From: an uncultured Rhodospirillales bacterium
GTDB lineage: Bacteria; Pseudomonadota; Alphaproteobacteria; Azospirillales; Azospirillaceae
Direction of reading: 5' to 3'
Assembly: GCA_903920145.1 (NCBI GenBank)
Contig: CAIXKV010000154.1
Location: 1 to 33,187, forward strand
DNA: 33,187 bases
The position numbers and the translations under genes are program-made. Position 1 is the first letter of the stretch. The number at the start of each line of letters is the position of its first letter. This document shows positions 1-8,105 of this stretch, piece after piece. The notes under the pieces were generated by a model. The model was not told where the DNA came from. It did not search any database and saw only the letters and a program-made list of their open reading frames with translations.

Positions 1-416
1 GAGTCACCCCGCCGCGAGAGATATTGGCAAGGGTGGCTTATGCCATCGATAATCGCGCCTAACAGCTTAGGATTACTCAAGAGGCTCTCTTGGGCGGTCA
101 AAACCCAGCATCGCTTGATCTCGAACTTCGGACATCCGTCCTGTTCGAGTTTGCCAGAACTCAGGCTCGAACACTGGAACAAAGATAATGTTGCTCCCGT
201 ACCATCTTGGCATGCGGGCTGAAGCCATTCCGGCGTTTTCGCCATCGACGCCCCCCAGTCATTGGCCGGAGAAATCAGCCCTTCAGCAATCTGGACAGCC
301 ACGGTTAAAGCTAAAGACGACCGATGATAACCATCTGTATCGCAATCCCGTGGAGAAGCCATCAGCATAACAAAAAAGAATAGAAGAAACCAAAAGATAC
401 GGCCACGGCTTTTCAT
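1..416 (-). CDS. Partial hypothetical secreted protein (runs off left edge)
   Basis: An open frame without a stop runs from an ATG at 414-416 to the window edge, at least 138 codons. The product starts with two basic residues and a very hydrophobic stretch (about residues 7-20, rich in Phe and Leu, then Ala-Ser), which looks like a signal peptide or membrane anchor. The remainder is Cys-rich (residues near 25, 69, 82, 94, 102 and 132), as in exported proteins with disulfides. An AAGG ribosome-binding site lies about 8 bases upstream. It has the same direction as the phage genes upstream and may be the last gene of that remnant. I do not recognise the family and assign no function. A competing plus-strand frame (3-188) has an in-frame stop at 60-62. 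Confidence 0.5.
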   Translation of the reverse strand, partial: MKSRGRIFWFLLFFFVMLMASPRDCDTDGYHRSSLALTVAVQIAEGLISPANDWGASMAKTPEWLQPACQDGTGATLSLFQCSSLSSGKLEQDGCPKFEIKRCWVLTAQESLLSNPKLLGAIIDGISHPCQYLSRRGD

Positions 417-623
417 CTTTATGACCTTTGCTTGTTATTTTATTTTGATTGAGATCTTCAAAATTCATCATCGATGAAAAAACCGCAGTCGATTGAAGAG
501 CACCAAGCCCATCCTATTAACACCTTCATACAGATAGCGATCAAACGATTTTCCTGCTGCCTTGTCAATAACGGCAACGCCGGCGAACCTTCTGGTTCGA
601 CGGCGTCAACCGCAAGGGGATTT

Positions 624-1118
624 CTATACCCCTCTACGTCCAGACAATTGCGCCAACCGCTCTGCGATTTGAGCCGCTGTGGCTTTGGTGGCATCGAACC
701 GTTCAGCAACCCCAGCCTTCGGGGCAGTCGAAGCACTGCTGGTGCTGGCGGTTTCGAACAGACTGGGTTTACTGGCTTTCAGATCCGCCAGGGCGCTTTC
801 AATGCCGCTGACCCCATCCTTCGTGACCCGCAATTTCGAACGGTCAATCAGTTTCAGAAAATCCAAATCCATCAATCCCGCTTTGACCGCTTCGGCTTTC
901 AGTTCGCTATTGATGATTCGGGTTTTGGCGGTGTCGGACAATTCACCGTCATCGCCGGTTTTCTTGGACTCGGGCGCCGAAGCCGAGCTGTCATTGCTCG
1001 GTTGGCTGGCGTCCTGGCTCGCTTTGTCGCGTTGCCGCATCGCGGCTTCGATCAAGCCACGAACATAACCGATGGTGGCAGGAGCTGAATCATCTGGGAT
1101 GGTCGGAGTTGTCGTCAT
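624..1118 (-). CDS. Phage minor structural GP20-like / head scaffolding protein
   Basis: 164 residues. The N-terminal half is polar, low-complexity and Ser/Ala/Gln-rich. The middle (about residues 67-118) has the pattern seen in phage GP20/DUF4355-like scaffold proteins: a helix, then 'KAGLMDLDFLKLID', then a basic segment and a helix ending in 'KPSLF'. The C-terminus is Ala-rich and predicted helical. Scaffolds guide capsid assembly and lie just after the portal gene in many siphophages, which is its position here, 33 bp downstream of the portal gene. An AGAGG ribosome-binding site supports the ATG at 1118. The major capsid gene that should follow is absent from the window, which suggests a decayed or rearranged prophage. 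Family assignment is from pattern memory only. Confidence 0.55.
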   Translation of the reverse strand: MTTTPTIPDDSAPATIGYVRGLIEAAMRQRDKASQDASQPSNDSSASAPESKKTGDDGELSDTAKTRIINSELKAEAVKAGLMDLDFLKLIDRSKLRVTKDGVSGIESALADLKASKPSLFETASTSSASTAPKAGVAERFDATKATAAQIAERLAQLSGRRGV

Positions 1119-1151
1119 GACGTACCTCTGTTGGTAAAGATGTGATAGGGT

Positions 1152-2621
1152 TTAGGAATCAGCAGCATTTGCCGCCGAGGTCGCGCCGTTCGATGGAGCC
1201 TGGGACAATGGACCTGTCGCCTGGGCATCGGCGGCAATCCGGGCCAATTCGGCCGGGATATCTTCAATGTCGTAGTCGGCAGCAATGGACTTGACCGCCG
1301 TCTCACGGGACAAATGACCGGATTCACCCAATGTTTTCAGGGTGGTGGCGTCGGACTGACGATCAGAGGCCGTGGGCGCGTACCAGTGCGGCCATTTCAG
1401 GCTCAGGGGAGCCGTGATGGATAACGGCCCGACCGGATGGCCGGCTCGATCATTCAAGGGGTGTTGTCGCGAGATGGCAACAATCATCCGCAGTAAATCA
1501 AGCAAAGCACCTTCGCCATACGAGATTCGTAGCTTGTCTGCCAGCCAGATCAACGACTGGTTCATCAGCTCCATGGCTCGCCCCGATTGTGCCGCGCTGA
1601 TCTTGTCGGCACTGGTGCGATTTCCACCCACTGTTTCTAAGGCTAACTCGCGCAACGCCCGACAGTAATCAACCACCGCCGAAGCCGCACTGCCGCCGAT
1701 TTCCAGCATCCGGGCGTCGCCATCCTTGTCGACCACGATGGCATTGCCACCGCCTTTGACCAAAGCACCGCCGCCCATCGCCGGTTCTTTGATTAAAAGG
1801 GTTGGGTCCGAGCTGTATTTCAGCCCGCGCCCGGCCTGGGACAGTTGATAGTCAATCTCGATCTGGCTATCGATGGCGGCTTCAAAGGTACAGGCTCCAT
1901 CGATTTCATCACCGCCGGGCAGGTTCCGCACCCACACCATCGGCACGAACCCCAAATTATGGACCACCGTCCGAGTTTCATCCACTTTTGGGTCCGTTAT
2001 TGCCCCACGCACGGGCCAGGGCTGGTACCAAGTCTCGGCAACACTGTCCCAGTCCCGGCGAAACCAAAACACTGTGCGGGCGTCATCCTCGGAAAGGGCA
2101 TAGCCTCGCTCGATCAGGGCCTGCCCCGGAACCTTGTATTGTTCGCACACCGACAACAGGCGATCCGGGGCCTCGGGATCGAAGGTCGGGGTCAGATAGA
2201 GAGTGGGTAGAGGTTGGATGTAAACCCGGTTGCGCAACAGCCGCAACCACAGCACCACCGAGCCGACCGAGCCGATCAAGGCCGCCTCCAGCATGATCGC
2301 ATTCAGTCGACAATCTTTGATCAAGACCAGCAGCGCATCCCGTGTTGCCGCGTCGGGACAATCGACCATTGGAAAATGCCCCTCGCTGAACAGCAGGGAC
2401 ACGGAATCCGACACCACAATGCGAGACAGGTTGTAGCGGATGGCCGGGCGACGATCGCGAATCGGGATATACTCGCCGGATTCGGATTTCTCGTCGCCAA
2501 AGGCATAGCGCAAGCCGTCATAAAGCCGACCTTCGAGAACCCGTGTTAACAAGTCCAAGCGTCGTGTGCGGCATGAATAGTCAGAATCATTCGGAATAGT
2601 ATTGGAAATAGTGCAAAACAT
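1152..2621 (-). CDS. Phage portal protein, SPP1 Gp6-like
   Basis: 489 residues, a normal length for the SPP1 Gp6-like portal family. Portals form the dodecameric ring at the capsid vertex through which DNA is packaged and ejected. Family-like features are the N-terminal 'RPAIRYNLSRIVVSDSVSLLF' type segment (about residues 58-80), the central 'HNLGFVPMVWVRN' segment leading to a query-like 'ID.ACTFEAAIDSQIEIDYQLSQ' region, a Gly-rich loop, and a C-terminal helical segment with 'SAAQSGRAMELMNQSLIWLADKLR'. The reading frame is intact. Downstream is the scaffold-like gene and upstream (105 bp away) a tail/baseplate gene. Terminase and capsid genes are not in this window. The start at 2621 is preceded by a GTGAGG-like site. 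Confidence 0.8.
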   Translation of the reverse strand: MFCTISNTIPNDSDYSCRTRRLDLLTRVLEGRLYDGLRYAFGDEKSESGEYIPIRDRRPAIRYNLSRIVVSDSVSLLFSEGHFPMVDCPDAATRDALLVLIKDCRLNAIMLEAALIGSVGSVVLWLRLLRNRVYIQPLPTLYLTPTFDPEAPDRLLSVCEQYKVPGQALIERGYALSEDDARTVFWFRRDWDSVAETWYQPWPVRGAITDPKVDETRTVVHNLGFVPMVWVRNLPGGDEIDGACTFEAAIDSQIEIDYQLSQAGRGLKYSSDPTLLIKEPAMGGGALVKGGGNAIVVDKDGDARMLEIGGSAASAVVDYCRALRELALETVGGNRTSADKISAAQSGRAMELMNQSLIWLADKLRISYGEGALLDLLRMIVAISRQHPLNDRAGHPVGPLSITAPLSLKWPHWYAPTASDRQSDATTLKTLGESGHLSRETAVKSIAADYDIEDIPAELARIAADAQATGPLSQAPSNGATSAANAADS

Positions 2622-2657
2622 GAAGGCCTCACTTGGATGCAGAAAGCCATCAGCGGC

Positions 2658-2712
2658 CTAGTATTTCACTAGATTTGCCCGCCGTTACAAACAACGCTAT
2701 AATAAATAGCGT
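2658..2712. other. Two small hairpins between hub and portal genes
   Basis: CTAGT-ATTTC-ACTAG (2658-2672) and ACGCTAT-AATAA-ATAGCGT (2694-2712) are perfect inverted repeats in the 105-bp gap between two phage genes. Neither is followed by a T tract on either strand. They could be RNA-processing or operator sites; function is unknown. Confidence 0.4.
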
Positions 2713-2726
2713 CTATGATGATGACA

Positions 2727-3785
2727 TTAGGTGGAATTAGACGGTGAAGAAGACGCAGTTGCTTGGACACTCATGGTAAAACCGCCGGAAAAGCTCATTC
2801 TTCTTTGAATGCGGTCGATCACATAAAGCTGATCCCACGCTGTCCCGGTTCCTTGAAGCCGAACCTGTGTTCGGGGTGTTAGGGCTAAATTGGCGGGTTC
2901 CGTCCAACAAATCGTCCGTTCCTGCTTGCAAATTTCCAGCAGCTTCCGTTGGGCCAATTTTTGCGCCTGTTCTTGGTTCAATCCTGGTTCACGGAAGTTA
3001 TAGGTCTGGACGGCTCCGCTTTCTGAACCGTTTTTGCTCGCGTGCGCTTGGCCGGTGATGATCTGCCCCAACCGAGCATTCCACGACGTCACCTGAACCG
3101 CAACGTCCGAAGCCAAAGCAAGAGATCGCTGACACTGAAGCGTTACGACTGAGCCATAAGCCATCTTTCCGGTTTTCGATGGAACATATGTCACGACATA
3201 GGGCTGTTCATTGGAACTGTTGGGAGGCTGAAAGTAGAGCGTATTACCCACCACAAACAGATCAAATCCAGCATTTTCTGCCAAATATGTTAAAATAGAC
3301 CATTCGGTTTGCTCGCTAGTTAATTTGGCATATTCTTGCTGATCTTGTTGACCAACCCGACTCTGAATCGCCGTAACTTGTGCTTGCATGCTATGATTAT
3401 TGGCAAACTGCGTTACAATGTCACTGGCGCTGTGATCGGGGAACTTATCTGTGGTTCGCGCTTCTAAAAATAATGCGGTCTTATCCCGACCCGAAAGGCG
3501 AACTTCGCCGGTCGCGGCATCGAGAGTTGCGTGATCGGCATCACCCAAAATAAGGCTGGTGGTGGGATCGCTGTCCAAGCCCGCAAAAATTTGAACGGTA
3601 ATGGGCGCTTGATTGGCCCAAAAGTCTAATCCCAGTCCTGGCGGCAGGCTGGCTAGCGCCAGCGAGCATTCCCAAGTATCCGCCGCAAAATGATTATTGC
3701 TTTCAACCTCAAAAGAAGTCAGTGGAGCGCGGATACCATTGATGGTCGCGGCGCAAGTGGGGCGCCGAATTGAATCCTTGATCAT
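2727..3785 (-). CDS. Phage late control D-like / baseplate hub protein
   Basis: 352 residues from the ATG at 3785, chosen over an upstream in-frame start at 3947 because AAGGA lies about 8 bases before 3785 and the longer version would translate through a terminator hairpin. The protein has the layout of phage gpD/baseplate hub proteins: an N-terminal beta domain beginning 'TINGI' and 'FEVESNNHFAADTWE', a barrel with 'GDADHATLDAATGEVRLSGRD', a small helical insert ('SASDIVTQFANNH') and 'EWSILTYLAENAGFDLFVVGNTLYF'. Such proteins sit at the tail tip of contractile or long-tailed phages. Placing a tail gene directly upstream of the portal is unusual and points to a mosaic or deleted prophage. 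The frame is intact. Confidence 0.7.
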   Translation of the reverse strand: MIKDSIRRPTCAATINGIRAPLTSFEVESNNHFAADTWECSLALASLPPGLGLDFWANQAPITVQIFAGLDSDPTTSLILGDADHATLDAATGEVRLSGRDKTALFLEARTTDKFPDHSASDIVTQFANNHSMQAQVTAIQSRVGQQDQQEYAKLTSEQTEWSILTYLAENAGFDLFVVGNTLYFQPPNSSNEQPYVVTYVPSKTGKMAYGSVVTLQCQRSLALASDVAVQVTSWNARLGQIITGQAHASKNGSESGAVQTYNFREPGLNQEQAQKLAQRKLLEICKQERTICWTEPANLALTPRTQVRLQGTGTAWDQLYVIDRIQRRMSFSGGFTMSVQATASSSPSNST

Positions 3786-3911
3786 AGAGTGATTCCTTAT
3801 TACAGGATCGGATTTTGGACGCACGAGGGGGCAGCCCCATCGACGCTCGGATAGGACTGGAGAGTTATTCCTGGGAGCGAGCCAACATGGCTCAAGCCCA
3901 CCACTGAACGC

Positions 3912-3941
3912 AAAAAAAGGCGCCACAGAAATCTGGGCGCC
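3912..3941 (-). terminator. Rho-independent terminator (minus strand)
   Basis: Read on the minus strand: GGCGCC, CAG-ATTT-CTG, one unpaired T, GGCGCC, then seven T residues. The stem is about 9 bp with one bulge, a good intrinsic terminator. It lies downstream of the corA-like gene and 127 bp upstream of the phage hub gene start, so it would insulate the prophage remnant from the host gene or act as an attenuator. Confidence 0.7.
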
Positions 3942-4047
3942 ACACACTCAACATCGAAAAGAAACCGACACACCGCCGGGGAAGTCCTGCCGCCCCCAAC
4001 TCAACCTAAAACGGCCTACGTCCCCACGTCTCGCGACGGTGACGTTT

Positions 4048-4075
4048 TTTATCTCTTACTGCGCCCAACTGTCAA
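4048..4075 (-). promoter_or_regulatory. Candidate sigma70-type promoter
   Basis: On the minus strand a perfect TTGACA (4075-4070) is followed after 16 bases by GATAAA (4053-4048, four of six matches to TATAAT). Transcription would run towards the terminator at 3912-3941 and then the phage hub gene. Prediction by eye only. Confidence 0.35.
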
Positions 4076-4105
4076 GCGGGAAACTCACTCTGATCCCTCG
4101 AAAAA

Positions 4106-4141
4106 GATAACGGTGCGTCGGCATCACGGCTCGCCGGTATC
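4106..4141. repeat. Solitary hairpin of the dispersed repeat family
   Basis: GATAACGG ... CCGGTATC forms an imperfect inverted repeat. Its minus strand begins ATACCGGCGAGCC then TGATG and CGACGCA, closely matching the first hairpin of the copies at 12196 and 14417. It looks like a truncated family member. Confidence 0.55.
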
Positions 4142-4194
4142 AGACCCGCCCTGACTTCACCAAAGTTATCGCAACCCGTCTCAAAAACAAAAAA

Positions 4195-5205
4195 TCATCG
4201 GTCTCGACGATTCCGTAGCAACATATAACGTAGCAATGCCGCTGTTGCCACCCCAACGATTACAATAATGGCACTAGACGCTATCGAACCCCACCCATCA
4301 GGACTCGTCAGAGGTAAGCTCGACGTATTCATCCCAAAATATCCGGTAACAAATGTCATCGGCAACATGATCACCGTCACAATAGACAGAACAAATAGAT
4401 TATTATTAGTTTCTTCTGCAATCATTGCGGCATATTCATCTTGAAGAACTTTTGTTCTCTCCTGAGCTGAACGAATATCATTGATCAGCGATCCAACCTC
4501 GTCGGCGACCTGACGAAAGAAAGCTTGCTCATCTTCTGTTACCCAGGCCGGCAAGCGTGCTGTTAATTGCGTGATGCCGTGAAATTCGGGTACGATCCGG
4601 CGGTGCATGGCCACCGCTTCCCGACGCAACCCAGCCAGATGGGAACGCAGGCCGCTGGTATGCCCGGCTAACATCCGATCCTCGGCCTTATCGACCTCAA
4701 CTCGAAGATGCACAACGCGCTTTCGGAACGTATCGACGATCTGATCAAACAGCCGCAGAAATAAATTGATACTGGATTCTGGCGCGTAATCACCATCGAC
4801 CTTTTTAATCAGCCGATCGGTACACAGCATCGGCCATCGGCGAATGGTGATCATCTGCCCGCGATCAACCCAAATGGCCACCAAGCCAGTATTCTCGCGA
4901 GTCTTTTCGGTCTCGCCCAAAATCACGTCATTCAAAGACAGCAAAAAACCCTGCCCGGTAGACACCACATGGTAATGCGGATCGGCATCCAGCATCGCCT
5001 CAATTGCGGACTCAGGCAAACCAGAGCTGGCTTCCAACCACCGCCGAACCGGCTGCATGGCTAGATTCAGGTGCAACCAACGAAACTGTTCGCCATCCTC
5101 TCCGGTCGGCGCTTTCTGAACGTCAACCCAACTCAAACGCTGCCCGCGTTGTTCGGGCATAAAGCTATAGCCCGCGATCAGACCCGCGTTCAAATCCTCC
5201 AGCAT
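4195..5205 (-). CDS. CorA-family divalent cation transporter, ZntB-like
   Basis: 336 residues from the ATG at 5205, which has GGAAG five bases upstream. GTG 5259 and ATG 5247 are in-frame alternatives with weaker sites. CorA-family proteins form homopentameric inner-membrane channels for Mg2+, Co2+, Ni2+ or Zn2+. Near the C-terminus are the two transmembrane helices that define the family ('FVLSIVTVIMLPMTFVTG' and 'SAIIVIVGVATAALLRYML'). The signature Gly-Met-Asn follows the first as 'YFGMNTSSLPL', and the acidic cytoplasmic domain with long stalk helices ('ALRREAVAMHRRI', 'RSAQERTKVLQDEYAAMIAEE') precedes them. Length and the start 'LNAGLIAGYSF' fit the ZntB branch better than classical Mg2+ CorA. 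Substrate cannot be read from sequence. Confidence 0.85.
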   Translation of the reverse strand: MLEDLNAGLIAGYSFMPEQRGQRLSWVDVQKAPTGEDGEQFRWLHLNLAMQPVRRWLEASSGLPESAIEAMLDADPHYHVVSTGQGFLLSLNDVILGETEKTRENTGLVAIWVDRGQMITIRRWPMLCTDRLIKKVDGDYAPESSINLFLRLFDQIVDTFRKRVVHLRVEVDKAEDRMLAGHTSGLRSHLAGLRREAVAMHRRIVPEFHGITQLTARLPAWVTEDEQAFFRQVADEVGSLINDIRSAQERTKVLQDEYAAMIAEETNNNLFVLSIVTVIMLPMTFVTGYFGMNTSSLPLTSPDGWGSIASSAIIVIVGVATAALLRYMLLRNRRDR

Positions 5206-5292
5206 CGGGGCTTCCCATCTTTTTGGGTTCACATGGGCGCGGATCATGCCAAGCAACACATTGCAGTTTGATGATGGTTATTGGATGAAATT

Positions 5293-5315
5293 TTGACAAA
5301 AATTCAAGCTGTCAA
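5293..5315 (-). promoter_or_regulatory. TTGACA inverted repeat upstream of corA-like gene
   Basis: TTGACA and TGTCAA are separated by 11 bases, a perfect 6-bp inverted repeat about 90 bases upstream of the transporter start. The minus-strand TTGACA could be a -35 box, but no good -10 follows. It may instead be an operator. Confidence 0.3.
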
Positions 5316-5390
5316 CTTGCAGCACCGTGCTTCAACGTTACCATATGAATGCGCACGTCGACGGCTCTGGACGCATGCATAGAATCTCGA

Positions 5391-7577
5391 CTATTCTTTG
5401 ACAGCGTGCCCTGCGTTCACCACGGTCTGGCGGGCAATTCCGGTCATCAAGGGTAATTCGGCCAAAGGCTGTTCCTCATACAGGGCTTTTGCCGCTAAAG
5501 CGTACTCATACCAGTGCGGCAAACCAGAGGGCGAAAGAGAGATCCCGCCATCGGCATTCCCACCGGACCACAAAGCCATCCACACCAGCCGCTCGGCCCA
5601 GATTCGGCGGCGAGGCTCAATCACTACCGTCAGTACGGCATCGATGGCTTTTTTGGGTGCCCGACGATAGCGAGCGCAAATCTCGCGTGCGTCCTCATCA
5701 TCCTCAAACCATGAATCCGTCAGATTTGCGTTTGAAAACCACCGGCCTGTACCAAGCAAAGTGGCGGTTACGGCGGCAGGAGACGACAGATCCGCCGGCA
5801 AGCCTCCCAATAAACGCTCAAGTTCGGCTTCGCTATTCAGTCGCTCCGCCCGCCATTCGGCGGCCCCTAGCGCCTCCGCCACCGCGAGCAAGGCCAACGG
5901 CGCCGTGCGATCGTTCGCGACCCCGGTGAACAAAGCGTGCTGAACCACGCGATCCAAATAAGACCGTCCCACCGAGCGGCTCAAGACCTGGGAACCGACG
6001 TCGGCTAGCATGGCCTCACCGTCTCGCCGGGACAGGCCGCGCTCGGCCAAAACATCGCGGACACCGAAGCCTTGCTTGGTCAGAATTCCGGCGAAAAGAT
6101 GACGGTTCCCGTCCTTGGCCACTGATAGCAAACTTTGGCACCCGGATCCATCAATGGTGGTGGCGATCACCGAGCGAATCTGACCCGTCGGCCAAGGCGC
6201 ACAATCGACGCCCGCCAACCGCGCCCGGCGGATCGCTTGATCCACAGGCCGCCGCTCGGATTCGGGCAACCAAGAGCGCAATGTGATCAGTCGCCGCAAA
6301 CCGGCGGCTGTCAGGCGCTTTTCGCTGGCCATGCGCTCCAGGGCCGTCCCCGCCGCTCGCCGGCATGCCTCCTCTGGCGCCAGCAAAACCAACGGCAAGA
6401 CATCGCGCAGGACCGGCAATGGCGCTCCGGCGATGGCGGAAACCGCGAGATCGGCGAAATCCGGCGGCATCATGGTCATGGCATCGAACATATGAGACGC
6501 GATCCGGAACGGATCCCCGCCGCCGGTTTCGACGATCTCCTCCATGGCGCGCACGATATCGGCCACGGGCGGCGCGACCTGAACCGCCCCCGACACCAGC
6601 TCCACCGAAGCCGCGCGAATCTCTGGCCTGATCGGGATCTTGGCGCGGTCAAGCACAATCACCAGGGCCTGCCATGTCTCAATATCGACATCGGGCTGAC
6701 CAGCCATCGCCAACAAATCGTCTTGATAACGATCGATCATGCTAACGGCCCAATCATGACCGTGCTCGGCCTTAAAACGGATGCCCTCCAACTGCCGTTC
6801 CAACACAATCCGCCAGACGATCGCCGCAACAGGCTGGGACTGAGACTGGGCTTGTGATTGAGGCTGCTGCTTGGCCTGAGCCCGCTCGATGAAGCCATCT
6901 CGCAGTGCCCACAATGCGTCCGGCGTGTCTGCCAGAAAACATTCGTCTTCGACCGTCAACCCTTCTCCCAGCCGATCCGGCATTGCTGCCACCACTAACC
7001 GATTCACAATCCGCGCCACCTGCGCCACAATCGTTGGATCCTCGAGCTTGGTCGGAAGCGCTTGGCTTTCCTCAAAGGCTCGATCAAACATTTTGATAAA
7101 ATCACCAGTGACCTGAAGAGCATTGGCTCGATCACCGACAAAACTCTCAATATGAGCCCTCAACACCTCTATATTATGATAATCGTATAAGACAAAGATC
7201 TCGGCTTGGAATTTTTTTTCGTGGATGAGAACCTTGAATTCCGCTTCTTGAGACAGGGCCAAAACCCGAATGGTATAATCTTTGGATCGACGCCAGACGT
7301 TCATTTCAAGGGTTGGGGCCGGGGCCGGAGTCGCACCCTCCGCCTCGGTAGGACTGGGAGTCGGTGGCGTCCGTTTAGCCGAACGCCGCCCTCCCGACTT
7401 CCGCTTGAGACTCGCTAACCAACGGCAATAATCCTGCGTTAGAGCGTCTTGCTCAAACGTCTCACACAGCACCATGGCGGCCAGATCGATCAGCCGATAG
7501 CAGACGAAGTCGCGGCCTGGATCAAAGACCCAACCAGAGACCGGAGGACCGGAAGGAGGAAGAGACGAAGCGGTCAT
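5391..7577 (-). CDS. Large conserved-looking helical protein of unknown function
   Basis: 728 residues, soluble: no signal peptide or transmembrane helix. The N-terminal ~50 residues are a compact segment ('FDPGRDFVCYRLIDLAAMVLCETFEQ'). A Pro/Thr/Ala linker (about 68-90) follows, then an alpha/beta stretch ('DYTIRVLALSQEAEFKVLIHEKKFQAEIFVLYDYHN'-like), and a Gln/Ser-rich linker near residue 240 made of alternating Gln and Ser. The remainder is a long all-helical region of Ala/Leu/Arg-rich helical pairs resembling HEAT/ARM repeats, suggesting a protein-interaction scaffold. I do not recognise a family and see no catalytic motif. Upstream is a 528-bp gap with a divergent oxidoreductase operon. 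Coding is supported by the long clean frame; the ribosome-binding site is weak. Confidence 0.75.
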   Translation of the reverse strand: MTASSLPPSGPPVSGWVFDPGRDFVCYRLIDLAAMVLCETFEQDALTQDYCRWLASLKRKSGGRRSAKRTPPTPSPTEAEGATPAPAPTLEMNVWRRSKDYTIRVLALSQEAEFKVLIHEKKFQAEIFVLYDYHNIEVLRAHIESFVGDRANALQVTGDFIKMFDRAFEESQALPTKLEDPTIVAQVARIVNRLVVAAMPDRLGEGLTVEDECFLADTPDALWALRDGFIERAQAKQQPQSQAQSQSQPVAAIVWRIVLERQLEGIRFKAEHGHDWAVSMIDRYQDDLLAMAGQPDVDIETWQALVIVLDRAKIPIRPEIRAASVELVSGAVQVAPPVADIVRAMEEIVETGGGDPFRIASHMFDAMTMMPPDFADLAVSAIAGAPLPVLRDVLPLVLLAPEEACRRAAGTALERMASEKRLTAAGLRRLITLRSWLPESERRPVDQAIRRARLAGVDCAPWPTGQIRSVIATTIDGSGCQSLLSVAKDGNRHLFAGILTKQGFGVRDVLAERGLSRRDGEAMLADVGSQVLSRSVGRSYLDRVVQHALFTGVANDRTAPLALLAVAEALGAAEWRAERLNSEAELERLLGGLPADLSSPAAVTATLLGTGRWFSNANLTDSWFEDDEDAREICARYRRAPKKAIDAVLTVVIEPRRRIWAERLVWMALWSGGNADGGISLSPSGLPHWYEYALAAKALYEEQPLAELPLMTGIARQTVVNAGHAVKE

Positions 7578-7796
7578 GGCCTACCGACGACGAAAAAGGG
7601 GGGAGACGAGAAGACGCTGGACGCGCCGATACCATCACGGCACGCCGCACCATATGGCACGCCATCAACCATGGGCGCAAGCGACAGCAAGAAGAGCCAC
7701 AAAACCGGCGAGTGGCGATGATGCGCGGAACCAGCCATGACACGGAGGGCTTGCCGCTGTAAGGCATGGGTCGACTTGCGTGATTTGGTAACCGTA

Positions 7797-7930
7797 ACCG
7801 GCGAGTCCTGACAATGACGCAGCGCCGGCCCTCGGGCCGCGACGGCGGCCCCGCGCGCGCATGCGCGCAAAGCCCCCGTGTGATGCCGGAGAGCCGCTTT
7901 AATATATTAACATTAAAGCTCGATGGTATA
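7797..7930 (+). repeat. Diverged copy of dispersed hairpin-rich repeat
   Basis: It shares with the copy at 12196 the opening ACCGGCGAG, the hairpin GGGCCGC-GACG-GCGGCCC, and a closing hairpin ending in 'GCTCGATGGTAT' (others: 'GCTCGAGGGTAT'). The middle is replaced by the 14-base palindrome at 7855-7868 (GCGCGC-AT-GCGCGC). The closing hairpin here is AT-rich (GCTTTAAT ... ATTAAAGC, 7896-7919), with the stem preserved although its bases differ. Confidence 0.65.
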
Positions 7931-8047
7931 ACATCCCGGCCACGGGCGCCGCTCTGAACGCTCGCCGCCGCTCTTCCGCAGTCCATAGAAGGCCGAGGCG
8001 GAGAGACAGAACGGAGAGCCTGCTGAGGGTTTCGGTCTTTTCGGTCA

Positions 8048-8071
8048 GCGTAACGTTGCCCAACGTGACGC
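8048..8071 (+). promoter_or_regulatory. Inverted repeat in leader of oxidoreductase operon
   Basis: GCGTAACGTT-GCCC-AACGTGACGC pairs at nine of ten positions and lies about 35 bases before the small-subunit start. It could be a regulator-binding site or an RNA hairpin. No T tract follows. Confidence 0.4.
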
Positions 8072-8105
8072 CAGCCAACAGGGCATTACCACAGGAGAGT
8101 CGACC

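Larger units (their letters stand above)
3786..4194. other. Intergenic region between corA-like gene and phage remnant
   Basis: 409 bp without a convincing gene. It holds a candidate minus-strand promoter (4048-4075), an intrinsic terminator on the minus strand (3912-3941) and a solitary hairpin related to the dispersed repeat family (4106-4141). Promoter plus terminator would give an RNA of about 130 nt. Confidence 0.5.
7578..8105. other. Divergent intergenic region with repeat element and inverted repeat
   Basis: 528 bp between two divergent genes. Short frames here look like chance. It holds a diverged copy of the dispersed hairpin repeat (7797-7930), an inverted repeat (8048-8071) and the AGGAG ribosome-binding site of the oxidoreductase small subunit. 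I see no confident promoter. Confidence 0.5.

Noticed and set aside
4030-4052. Plus-strand terminator (stem near 4028-4044 with TTTTTT)
   Set aside because: The stem is only about 4 bp and no plus-strand gene lies upstream.
7522-7986. 154-codon minus-strand frame upstream of the 728-residue protein
   Set aside because: It runs through the dispersed repeat and has Arg/Ser/Pro-rich composition typical of chance frames in GC-rich repeats.
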